NCBI GenBank assembly: GCA_019918135.1
Contig: WBZZ01006320.1
Location: 27,501-75,000 of the forward strand
DNA length: 47,500 nt
From: Paulinella micropora
Lineage: Eukaryota > Cercozoa > Imbricatea > Euglyphida > Paulinellidae
Direction: 5' to 3'
Shown here: positions 29,834 to 38,651 of the stretch, piece after piece
Numbering within the stretch: position 1 is the first letter of the stretch
Layout of the letters: the number at the start of each line of letters is the position of its first letter
Notes under the pieces: generated by a model
Database searches by the model: none
What the model saw: only the letters and a program-made list of their open reading frames with translations
What the model was told of the DNA's origin: nothing
Translations under genes and position numbers: made by a program

Positions 29834-30454
29834 CTAGCCACCGACAGGCCCCCCGCCTAATGACGGAGAGACAGTTTCGGTCGGGAGCTGGAAGCGGCAG
29901 ACCGGGCACGTATTATGCGAGCGCAGCCACGGGAACAGACACTCTCGATGGAACCTGTGCGAGCACGGCATGGCCTTCAAAAGCTGGCCCTCCGTGTAAA
30001 CCTCGAGACACACCGCGCAGTCCGACGTGGGGTCGGAGGCCAGGTAGTCACGGCTTACCGCAAAGTCCGGCAATTCTTCTCTTGCGCGGCTAGAGGCCGG
30101 CCGTTGCTCGGCCCGCCAAGCGTGGAAATCACGGAAAAGCGACATTTCCGCGGGCGCCAGGATTCTGATATCGCTGATCGTGTCCGCGTGGCTGAGGCCT
30201 ACGATCGGCAGAACCGTCGTCCCCAGGATCCTGCGCACAAAGTCGTGGACCAACTCTAGGTCCGGCGGCTGGCTACGCTCGACGTGCGCCCTGGCGGGCG
30301 CCAGGAAAACTTCGACCCGGACCACCGGGTCCAGGCTTTCGGGGGTCGGCGCGGGAACTGCCAACACAGAAGGCGTCGGACGTCCGTCAGGCCGGGCCTT
30401 CTTGGTGCGGACGCCGGCATGGTCAGGCCGAGATCGTTTGTCAGAACGAGACAT
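29834..30454 (-). CDS. Island gene N: RING-H2 protein
   Basis: I choose ATG 30454 (MSRSDKRSRPDHAG); the frame extends upstream only to a TTG. It has 206 codons and is intact. A basic, Pro-rich N-terminus and a central mixed region precede a complete RING-H2 near the C-terminus: CAVC, then MPCSHRFHREC, then CPVC, with all eight ligands in C3H2C3 order and the usual Trp (FPWLRSHNTC). RING-H2 proteins recruit E2 enzymes and ubiquitinate substrates. It is the last island gene before the right junction, and it reads toward M. Confidence 0.8.
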   Translation of the reverse strand: MSRSDKRSRPDHAGVRTKKARPDGRPTPSVLAVPAPTPESLDPVVRVEVFLAPARAHVERSQPPDLELVHDFVRRILGTTVLPIVGLSHADTISDIRILAPAEMSLFRDFHAWRAEQRPASSRAREELPDFAVSRDYLASDPTSDCAVCLEVYTEGQLLKAMPCSHRFHRECLFPWLRSHNTCPVCRFQLPTETVSPSLGGGPVGG

Positions 30455-30636
30455 GAACCTTTTTTTTGGAGCTAAAAACCCGCAAAGGCGAAAGACTGCC
30501 AATGGTCACTTAGGCTTTTTTTTTGGGGGGGGGGGGGGGTTCGTGTGTGTGTGTTTTTGTTTCGAGGGTTCTGGAGGGGGGGGGGGGGGGCCGTGCCTAC
30601 CGTCCCAAATTGCGCGGCCCCCCCTCCCCCGCTCCA
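30455..30636. other. Right end of the island, poly-G tracts
   Basis: G runs of about 13 at 30526-30538 and about 15 at 30576-30590, with (GT)n between. The island ends in GGCCCCCCCTCCCCCGCTCC, directly before ACCGCC and repeat half R. No terminal inverted repeat with the left end (CAGCCCACGCGG) is visible. Confidence 0.6.
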
Positions 30637-30696
30637 CCGCCAAAGCATTAAAGTCACCGTTACACTTAGAGTGATATAGGTAAAAATAGGTAATTG
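30637..30696 (+). repeat. Repeat half R, copy A (right edge of the island)
   Basis: About 60 bases, CCGCCAAAGCATTAAAGTCA onward to GATATAGGTAAAAATAGGTA, match 33660-33716 with a few substitutions. Similarity starts exactly where the GC-rich island stops. To the right, the two copies continue into unrelated sequence. Confidence 0.85.
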
Positions 30697-31018
30697 TCAT
30701 GGGGGTGGGCCGGTATGACTAAATACTATTATTAATTAATCAATTATCCATTGCTCCCCCTATTCAGGAATAACGGCCCCATCTACCTTATGCTACTAAC
30801 CTCGCATATATGGTACCGTGCCTATATAGAAATTAACTGGAGCCGTACAAACAACTATATGCAGTAACTTCATACTAACTTCAACTCTATAAAACTAACC
30901 ATTTGTGTCACCGTCCGTGCACCAAACTTAACTTTTGATGCAGTAAAAAGGTCACAGTCGTTGAGCCGCCCCCCCGCGCGCTCCCCCGCTCTTGGCTTCC
31001 TAGTAGCCACCGAGTCTC
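30697..31018. other. AT-rich sequence, no gene
   Basis: AT-rich DNA between repeat half R and the gag-like remnant. No reading frame, repeat or RNA gene could be supported. It might contain a degenerate terminal repeat of the gag-like element, but no second copy is visible in the window. Confidence 0.4.
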
Positions 31019-33270
31019 TTAGCTTCCTCGCTCCCAGCCTGAGCCGCCCACTTGCCGCCGCCTTAGTCCGCCGCCCGGGTCGTAGAACCACATGTGTGTC
31101 GCGCGCCCCATCCATCGCCGCTCCGAGTCAGAGCCAGAGCCGCTGTCCAGGTCGCTGTCGCTGCCCACCAGCCCATCGCGTTGGTAGTCGTTCCCCTTTT
31201 CCGCGCGTTCCTCTTTGACAGTGAAAGGGCTTGAATTGTTGGTTGCGATCCCGGCTTTCCCCTTCTCTTTCTTGCTCCGGCGCTTTGAGCGCTTCGCCTT
31301 ATCTATCTTCTTCTTCTCAACTACAGGTTTAGGCGGGCTAAGTTTGTTTTGCTCCCCCATCACTGGGGCTTCCTTCTCACTCTCTCTTTCCTGATCTGCA
31401 TGCAGCCCGCAAAATCGCTCTCTCAACAGACCATAAGCTGCCTCTCGCAACAACCCATTCTCACTCTCCATGTCATCAGTGCACACAAAACATTGCTGCT
31501 CACCTGACACTCGCCCCTCACATAGACGATAGATTACTCTCTCTTGTACTACCATCACTTTGCCCATGTGGCCTTCTCCTTTACCATGCCTGCTCTGTCT
31601 CGCCATGTCAAAAATCTCGTCATCCTTTTCAATGCTTTCACCTTCTCATCTTTCTCATCTGTGTCTGACTCACTCCCCCTATCTGTGTCAGAAGTGTCTG
31701 ACTTACTCCCCCTTCCTAACTTTCCATGTTCCACTTTTCCTCTCTTTTCCTTCTCTCTCGGTTCTTCCTTCTCACCTGGCTCTTCTCTCGCCTTCTTCAT
31801 CTCTTCATATTCATGCAGTCTATGCTCACCCCCACATATCCTGCACTCATTCTCACATGCGGAGAACACATGCCCCTCCATGTTACAGTTGAAAATTTTC
31901 TCTCCTTTCTTCCACGTCTTCTTTCTCGTTCCTGTTCCTTTCCCTCCCCCTTTCTATTAGTGGTGGTGTGTTTAAACCTACAGTTAGATCTATCACAGCT
32001 GCCTGACTGTTCAAACATGTAACACACCCCAGGCACCCTACGCATAGTGACTGACCCCTCTGTATGAGCAAAACCACACTCATCCCCCCACTTACATCCA
32101 CTCTCTCTTTGAAACCCAAAACACACATCTCTCTGCCCTTCCTCTCTTTTGTTGGCATCTTTCCCTGCGTGTGCTTTTTCTTTCTTCATCTTCTTCTCTC
32201 TCTCTCTCTCTCTCTCTCTCTTGGTTCCTATCTATCTCCAACGCTCTTTCTTCCAACTCCTCCCACCATTCCTCAAAAGACCATGCATGCTGCATCTTAT
32301 TCATCTTCAGCGTGCTCATCCATCCTCCCCAATCCTTTCTCACCCCCTCTGATGCATACTCAGGGTTTTGCAAGGCATTAGTGATTATTGTTTGCATTGT
32401 TCTGTGGGGTGTTTTATGGCCTACTGCCTTTAGCTCTTCATCTAACGCAACAAACGCATCAAACTGCGGAGCATAATCACACACCTCATCAAATGTCCAT
32501 GCATTCATCGCATTTATTTTATCTTGCACATCTTCCTCACTCACCTTACCAAACCTTTTGGTTAGTCTTGCCCACACAGTGTGCAAGTTCTGACCAAAGT
32601 CTGGTGAGGTGTCTCTCACCAAATCTGCACACTCCTCTTGGCTTTACCTGCTAGCTTATCAAACACAAACGAAAAAGCTTCCTCTCTCTGTCTTTTCATC
32701 TCATGCTCCAAACTCTCCTCATATGCTACTATCATTCTATCTTCCTTCTCTTTTACCTCTACTTGCTCCTTGCTCTTCGTCTTGATTGTTGTCGTTGTTG
32801 GTGTGGAATAAGTAGGTGAAAGCTGACTACTCACTCTCCCCCTCTCCTCCACCTGCTCTTCTTCTCTCTTTTGCTCACTCTTACCACTATCTCCCCCTAA
32901 CGTAGGCTGTCTGTCTGTCTCAGTAAAATAAGAGGTAAGGTTTTCCCTGTCTGACCCTGACTCTGAGTCTAACTCAGCTTCCTCTTCCTCCTCTCTCAAC
33001 CCTATCTTTCCTCTCCCTCTTGCTGATTGCTTTCCTGCTCTCTCTCCTCACCTCCACATGTAGTTGGGGACTTTCTTTCCTTTGCGGCAGTGTGCAACGC
33101 ACTCACATTACTCTCATCTAACTTAATGTGTTCTTGAGGGGTCTTTAGTGCCCCCTTGAGTCCTTTTGCCCCTAGGGCCAAAACTATCTCACGTTGAAAG
33201 GCCTTGAACGGGGTTCTCCCGTCATACTGTCCTTTTGCTGTGACTTCCTTTTCTTTGTTTTTGGTTGTGC
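31019..33270 (-). pseudogene. Decayed retroelement gag-like gene with CCCH zinc fingers
   Basis: Minus-strand coding character runs from about 33270 to 31019 through at least six frame segments (about 33270-33010, 32999-32616, 32622-32092, 32189-31797, 31881-31555 and 31606-31019). In order: a short N-terminal segment (YDGRTPFKAFQREIVLALGA); an acidic/charged region; a helical gag-like domain (RLTKRFGKVSEEDVQDKIN...); two CCCH zinc fingers (GFQRESGCKWGDECGFAH and CYMFEQSGSCDRSNCRFKH); and a long Lys/Glu/Ser tail with RS-like repeats. Layout resembles Gag of LTR retrotransposons, with CCCH fingers in place of the usual CCHC knuckle. No protease, reverse transcriptase or integrase follows, so it is a solo, multiply broken remnant. 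Confidence 0.55.
32192..32221 (+). repeat. (CT)n microsatellite inside the gag-like remnant
   Basis: About fifteen CT units. On the minus strand they encode an Arg/Glu repeat within the gag-like reading frame, and slippage here could account for one of the frame changes. Confidence 0.8.
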
Positions 33271-33579
33271 CTCTAAGAGTAAAAGCTCATGACTCTGAGG
33301 TCTTACTGTCTGTTTTCCTTTGTTGTAGCAGTCAAGTTGTAGCAGTCCCACTGGAGTGCTGTCCTCTTTACCACAACGCAGGTCACCTAACCAAAACGGG
33401 AAACAGGTACAATGTGTTCAAAAACTGAGCCAAAGGGTCTCAGTATGAAAGCTTCCCTTTTATTGTGTCAATTACTGGAATGACACCAACCCTCTTGACG
33501 ACAGTCGCCTCCCGGTCGGCGATGGTCTCCTCTTTCTTTGCTTGCAGTGCCAGACTTAAGCGCTGCCAAGGCCCATAAC

Positions 33580-33716
33580 CCACTGGACGAGAGGGTTCGG
33601 AACTTTACTTTTACTGAGATATTTGAATAATGACACGTCACTAAGTGCCCCAGCCCCAACCCGCCAAAGCATTAAATTCACCGCGACACTAAGAATGATA
33701 TAGGTAAAAATAGGTA
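33580..33716 (+). repeat. Uninterrupted L-R repeat: apparent empty version of the island site
   Basis: L (33580-33664) and R (33660-33716) are directly joined here through AACCCGCCAAAGC. At the island the same two halves are separated by about 29.2 kb, with ACCGCC at both joints. The simplest reading is that this copy of a ~137-base dispersed repeat never received the insertion, and that 5-6 bases were duplicated at the occupied copy. The repeat itself has no terminal inverted repeats and no coding sequence I recognise. Confidence 0.8.
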
Positions 33717-33750
33717 CTTCTACTTAGTAACCTTTTCTACATATTTGGTC

Positions 33751-34030
33751 TTTTTGTGCCTTTCTTTATTGAGCAGCCTTTTCACTATTGGCCACAGATT
33801 GTCAGTGATTAGTTTGTGACACACATTGGCTTTTTGTGAGTCTCTATTTGTCACAAACATGATTGTGCCTTTGGATTTGTTCCTTTGTGTCTGCTTCATT
33901 TTCTTGCTTTTCACAAAGCTCTCATTCAAGCGTCTATCTCCTCACAGGTACTCTTTTTCTTGCTTTTCACAAAGATCTCATTCAAGCGTCTGTCTCCTCA
34001 CAGGTGGCAGTACACCCGCTCGAAATTTTT
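33751..34030 (+). repeat. Left inverted terminal repeat of the DIRS-like element
   Basis: From TTTTTGTGCCTTTCTTTATT onward this is the near-perfect reverse complement of the right end (inward from 38651). It carries about one and a half units of the GTCTCCTCACAGGTGGCAGT motif that forms a larger array at the other end. Confidence 0.85.
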
Positions 34031-34068
34031 TCTTTCCCACCTTTTCTTTTTACCCTCCCTTCTTTTTA

Positions 34069-34247
34069 CTTTTTCACTTTGAACTTTTTGGACCTTGTTC
34101 CAGTATTAACGTTGGACTTTTTAAGTGCTGTATCCTTTTATTAAACAAAAACTCTGCTGTTAAGTTTGGTACTTTGACTTTAAGTGGATAATTAAGGATA
34201 CAGCACTTGAAACTGGAACAAGGTCCAAAAAGGTCAAAGTGAAAAAG
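34069..34247. repeat. Long imperfect palindrome inside the DIRS-like element
   Basis: CTTTTTCACTTTGAACTTTT onward through GGACCTTGTTCCAG (34069-34104) is complementary to 34213-34247. AAGTGCTGTATCCTT (34123-34137) is complementary to 34194-34208. Together they form a ~179-base foldback between the left terminal repeat and the end of the recombinase gene. It could be a small foldback (MITE-like) insertion or part of the element's own end structure. Confidence 0.75.
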
Positions 34248-34274
34248 TGAAAAGCCAAAACCACAACTAGCTTG

Positions 34275-35222
34275 TCACTGCGGAAGCGAACGTAATATAG
34301 TCTCAATCTGAGCAGGCGTACGCCGACCACCCCGTTGGAGGTACCTACGTGCAGCCCTGCGCATGGTGAGGTTGAAATTGTCGCTGACAGAAAAGGCCAT
34401 AGCTAAAGTATCTGGATCCAAGGCTCGATTTAGCAGTGCTGCTCGCCCTTGCTGAATGTACTATCTTGCAGAAGCGTTTGACACCCAGCGACCCTCTAAC
34501 ATGACGTTCTCGATGCCATCTCCGCGCAGGATACCCAAAGTGGCGCGACCATGTCGGAGGCTGTGGAAGACGTACGGAGCCCGCGTAATATCAGTGTCTC
34601 GGTTGAGACCCAAAGCTACAATCGCTGAGGAGAATGTATTCCTCAAGCGGCTAACTGAGAAAGGAAAGAGTGATTGTGCTGGTCCGCGCTGTGAAAGTTG
34701 AACTATGAGCCAGTCACGAACAATGGGGCAGCGAATCGCGAAGAACTGGTCACGGCCAGTCTTGGTAAGGGCGAGACGAAGGTTGACATGGGGAAGATCA
34801 ACCCCCAATCGGGTGTCAGTCACTTCAGCTACATCTGCTACCTTTAGCCCCACGATTTCCAAAATACGAAGATAGCCTTCGAAAGCCAAGATGACGGCTA
34901 CCGCGCAGTCCATGTAGCCACGTGACATAAGGTAGACAGCGATAAGTCTTGTCAGCGGTAAGGTAAGGGGAGGCCACGGGGTAGGGGGGTGATGCTTACT
35001 CCAGCCGCGCAAGTCAGCATGAGCACGTGGCAAGTAGGTGCGAAGCTCCGGCGAATACATAATGAGGCCGTAGAGACACGCATGCATCGCAGAGTAGCCG
35101 GACCCGGAGCCCCCTCGACGCAAATACTCCTCATGGAAAAACAGGGAGAGAGCAGCATCCAAATCACGAAAAGAAAATATATTAGGGAACTCTTTAAGGG
35201 CCCAGATGAGAAAACAGCGCAC
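34275..35222 (-). pseudogene. Tyrosine recombinase of the DIRS-like element, stop before the catalytic Tyr
   Basis: The frame from ATG 35222 holds the helical N-terminal core-binding region and the catalytic domain, with HSLRHGRATLG (HxxR box) and VMLEGRWVSNASAR (the GRW box preceding the nucleophile). An in-frame TAG at 34461-34463 stops it at the point where the family has the active-site tyrosine. The same frame then continues from a Tyr codon for 61 more sense codons to TGA at 34275-34277. As read, the enzyme lacks its nucleophile and could not insert the circular DNA intermediate. Confidence 0.75.
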
Positions 35223-35310
35223 CGAACGTGCGTAGCGGCGGCGCGTAGAATTATGGTAGGCGAACGAAGCTAAGAAAGAACGATCTCATATACTAACTAC
35301 ACTGCCACTG

Positions 35311-37322
35311 CTAAAAGCGGGACGGACCATCAACGGGGTTCAGAGAAGTATGTACATACCATATACGAAGTTTGATGCAGTGAGAAAGAAGCGAGATCGA
35401 AAGTCTTAGCATAGGGGGGCGCATGCGCCACGAGGAGGTCCTACCCTTCCTTAAAGAATGAAGCACGACCTCAGAGTCTGTGAAAAGAGTCAGCCGGAAG
35501 CACTGAGTGGGGTGCGAGGCCGCCCATCGGACCGCTGCACTGGAGGCGTACATTTCCAACGCGTTGATATGAGCACTAAAAACCCAGCGAAAAGAGATGA
35601 TGGTCATCCACGGTAAGGACCGAACAAAGTCAGCGACTGGGGGAAGAAATCGGAGAAACGAGCACGAAACAGGACGCGACACGACCACTCCCATCCCAGA
35701 CGAAGAAGCGTCAGCAGCCAAAATGCGAGGAAAGTCTGGCGGAGAAAGATCAGCAAACATAAGAGGGGCCAGGGCCGAGATAGTCTCAAACTCGTTGATG
35801 ACAGACCAGGGTACTAGTACAGGAAACGTAGAGTGGCTGTACCGGCCGAGGAAGTGATACGCAGTAAAGAATACGACAAGGAGTGGTCTTCTGACCAGGC
35901 AACACTAGATCCAGCTGCCGAGGAGCCGAGAGATGTCTCTAGGCGAAACCTTGACTCCACCATCACTGTCAGGAGCCAGCATCTGGGCCGTGCGCAGTTG
36001 AAGAGCACGAAGTGCAGCGACAGGCATGCCAATCCTTCTCTTGACAAGCCGATGACCCAATGTCTTGGTGCTCTGGCTAGCACACTGCCTCGTCTTTACA
36101 GCCCGAGGCAGGCCAACCATATCTAGGACGTACTCGTATGCAGCCAGGACAAAGTTGACCGCCCCCGCAGATAGACCAAAAAGGTAACGTCATCGATGTA
36201 GATAAGCAAGCGGACCCGATTCGAGAGCATGTCAGACGAACGGGTGAGCACCCCGCTTGCAAACTGAGGAAGGTGCAGAGAAAACAGGTTGCGATGGTAC
36301 GACTGTGCGAGAAACACAGCATGAGAAAACCCTTGAGGTAAGCATCTCATACACGGGTGAACAAGCCCTATACAGGCGATAAAGACAGACGGCAGAGCCA
36401 TAAATGGCAGCATCCACTCCGGGAGCAAGAAGCAGTTGTAAAAGTTAGAGATGTCTGACGTAGTAGCCCAGACCTCATCAGATGGTCGTAGGTCAAGCTG
36501 AGCAATGCAGTCGGGCCCAGGGAGGTTAGGATCCATGGGAGGTAAAAACAGCTCGTTGGTGTTCCTGGCATCCATGATGAAGCGAAGGAGTCCATCGGAG
36601 CGCGGCACCGTAAAGACACCGTTGACCGCAAATACATGTGAGGGAGGTAGTAGAGAGACCATACCTGCCCTAAGTAGGAGCTGCGCAACCCTTAGATATT
36701 GATGCCTCGAGCCGCCCACATAGGCAGGAAACTTAGCGTAAGGCAGAAAAGCACGTCCAGTGAAGACGGGATGGTCAAGGTTGAGAACTCGAGCAGGCGT
36801 ACCATACATAGATGCCACATCAGAAGTCAAGCCAGCTAGTAGATCAACGAAAGCGCCACGAGAAGGAAAACGGACGCGGTCAGCAACAAGCTCGACAGGA
36901 TCTGGAGCAGTAACAGGCTGCACACAGTAGGAGCCACCACCATAATAATAAGCAGACGTAGGAGACACATTGAACAGAAACGAGTTGGACGAAGTTGAAA
37001 AAACACTTAAATACGAAGGAAACGAAGAAAAAGACATATCAGAAGTAGCCGCAGACACGAAGTCGCGGCTGACACGGAGTAGAAATCCATGGGTTCGAAG
37101 ATGTTCTGCTGTTACTGGCTTACGCAAAGCAAGCCAGGAGGAAGATGGAAAGAAACTGGGAACCAACAGCACATTCAACGCTACGATGATAGACATGCAA
37201 ACGTTGAAGACGCGAAGCCTGAAGGACGCCCGTTGTTGGCTTCTACGTGAAGCCGAAAGCGATCTCGTTGGTCTTGGTAAGGGCGGTATCAGATCACTTC
37301 CGGGGGCGCTTCGCTCACTCAT
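35311..37322 (-). pseudogene. Reverse transcriptase and RNase H of the DIRS-like element
   Basis: ATG 37322 opens the reverse transcriptase, with FIMDARNTN, CLPQGFSHAVF and the catalytic LLIYIDDVTFLV (YIDD box) before a stop at 36123. The thumb region continues from about 36150 in another frame (LDMVGLPRAVKTRQ...) to 35905. RNase H continues in a further frame: RILAADASSSGMGVVVS (first catalytic Asp) and LFTDSEVVLHSLR (later Asp), ending at 35311. Two indels at least separate these parts. It would copy the element's RNA into DNA in the nucleus. Confidence 0.8.
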
Positions 37323-37474
37323 GCGCGACCCGCGCCATCCCGGGCGCCAGCGGACTTGTAGGTAGCAGCGTTACGCTTGGTTGTATTGTTGTTGTTGTTG
37401 AACTTTTTAGAAGTGTTGGTCTTCTTGCGACGCCACGTATCGACACGATCTGCGAAGCGGTGGCGCTGATTCAG

Positions 37475-38205
37475 CTATCTGTAGAGTAGGGAAACCTTGC
37501 TGCGATCCAGCAGGCACTCCTCAATGGGGGGACCCATGATGATATCGATGGTCTTATTGTCCTGAAAAGCCTCGGCGGCAGCTAATGCCACGAAACGCCT
37601 TGCAGCGAAACGGTATGCCTCATCACTGTCGGAAAAACACACACGCTTTCGTATCAGTTCTAGAATGGTGCCCCAATCGCGCATTTCTGCATGATTCCGC
37701 TTGGACCATACATTGCCTTTCTTTGCCATAAGGATCACATAGCCACGGAGGTCACCAGTGTAGCTTCTGGCATCCTCGACTGTAGCCAACGATTCTCTGT
37801 CAGAATAAATATCTTTTCCTCTCTTACCCTGACGACGTCTTCCACCAGCTGCAGAAGAGGGCGAGGAGGAGCTAGAGTTCTCACTGTCACCCAGATCACG
37901 TAGATTACGCATGTTCAAGTCACGCAGTAACTTGCCATCACGACCTGTGGCAGCAGTGCCATCATCCTGTCCACCATCACCTTGGTTGGGCCCAAATTTT
38001 CCAGACGCGCAAGCAACTCGTCAGCCTGTTGGTCCTGGTCAGGTCGCTCTTCTCGGTCACCGTCCTCTTCCTCTTCCTCGAAGTCACAAGAGGGTCGGGA
38101 AGCAGCCTCCTCGCTCGAACGAGCTGCCTTCTTTTTCTTCTTCTCATTTAGGCGGTGACTCTTGCGTTGCGCAGACTTAGCTTCAGACGAGTTGGACGAG
38201 GCCAT
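37475..38205 (-). pseudogene. Gag-like protein of the DIRS-like element
   Basis: ATG 38205 (MASSNSSEAKSAQRKSHRLN) starts directly inside the right terminal repeat. A Lys run and an acidic run (CDFEEEEEDGDREERPD) are followed by a short helix. Coding character passes to another frame near 37917 (MNMRNLRDLGDSENSS) and ends at 37475. No zinc knuckle is visible. Assigned by position upstream of the reverse transcriptase rather than by motif. Confidence 0.55.
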
Positions 38206-38221
38206 GATAAGAAAGAAAAAA

Positions 38222-38651
38222 AAAATTCAAGCGGGTGTACTGCCACCTGTGAGGAGACAGACGCTTGAATGAGAGCTTTGTGAAAAGCAAGAGAAAAAGA
38301 AAAAATTCAAGCAGGTGTACTGCCACCTGTGAGGAGACAGACGCTTGAATGAGAGCTTTGTGAAAAAAAAGAAAAAATTTCAAGCGGGTGTACTGCCACC
38401 TGCGAGGAGACAGACGTTTGAATGAGAGCTTTGTGAAAAGCAAGAAAAAGAGTACCTGTGAGGAGACAGACGCTTGAATGAGAGCTTTGTGAAAAGCAAG
38501 AAAATGAAGCAGACACAAAGGAACAAATCCAAAGGCACAAACATGTTTGTGACAAACAGAGACTCACAAAAAGCCAATGTGTGTCACAAACTAATCACTG
38601 ACAATCTGTGGTCAATAGTGAAAAGGCTGCTCAATAAAGAAAGGCACAAAA
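38222..38651 (-). repeat. Right inverted terminal repeat of the DIRS-like element, with expanded tandem array
   Basis: Inverted counterpart of 33751-34030. It is longer because a 73-80 base unit (GTGTACTGCCACCTGTGAGG, AGACAGACGCTTGAATGAGA, then GCTTTGTGAAAAGCAAG and an A-rich linker) is repeated about four and a half times at 38226-38500. CAAGCG and CGCTTG flank each unit as a small palindrome. Confidence 0.85.

Larger units (their letters stand above)
33751..38651 (-). mobile_element. DIRS-like tyrosine-recombinase retrotransposon, decayed
   Basis: About 4.9 kb bounded by inverted terminal repeats (33751-~34030 and ~38222-38651). On the minus strand the order is gag-like, reverse transcriptase with RNase H, then tyrosine recombinase. 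Inverted terminal repeats plus a tyrosine recombinase rather than a DDE integrase define the DIRS group. The DNA N6-adenine methyltransferase usual in DIRS-1-like elements is not visible between RNase H and recombinase, which are only about 90 bases apart. Every coding part carries at least one break. No target duplication is expected for this class, and none is seen. Confidence 0.8.

Noticed and set aside
33580..33716. Reading the joined L-R copy as a head-to-tail junction of a circular or concatemeric viral genome
   Set aside because: At the island L is on the left and R on the right. A head-to-tail junction would give R followed by L, but the copy reads L followed by R.
30637..33716. R at 30637 and R at 33660 as LTRs of the gag-like element
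   Set aside because: Only about 57 bases are shared, similarity stops abruptly on the right in both copies, and there is no TG...CA border, primer site or polypurine tract I could identify.
38226..38500. CRISPR-like array
   Set aside because: Units are nearly identical along their whole length with only A-rich linkers, and there are no unique spacers or cas genes. It is a tandem repeat in a retroelement end.
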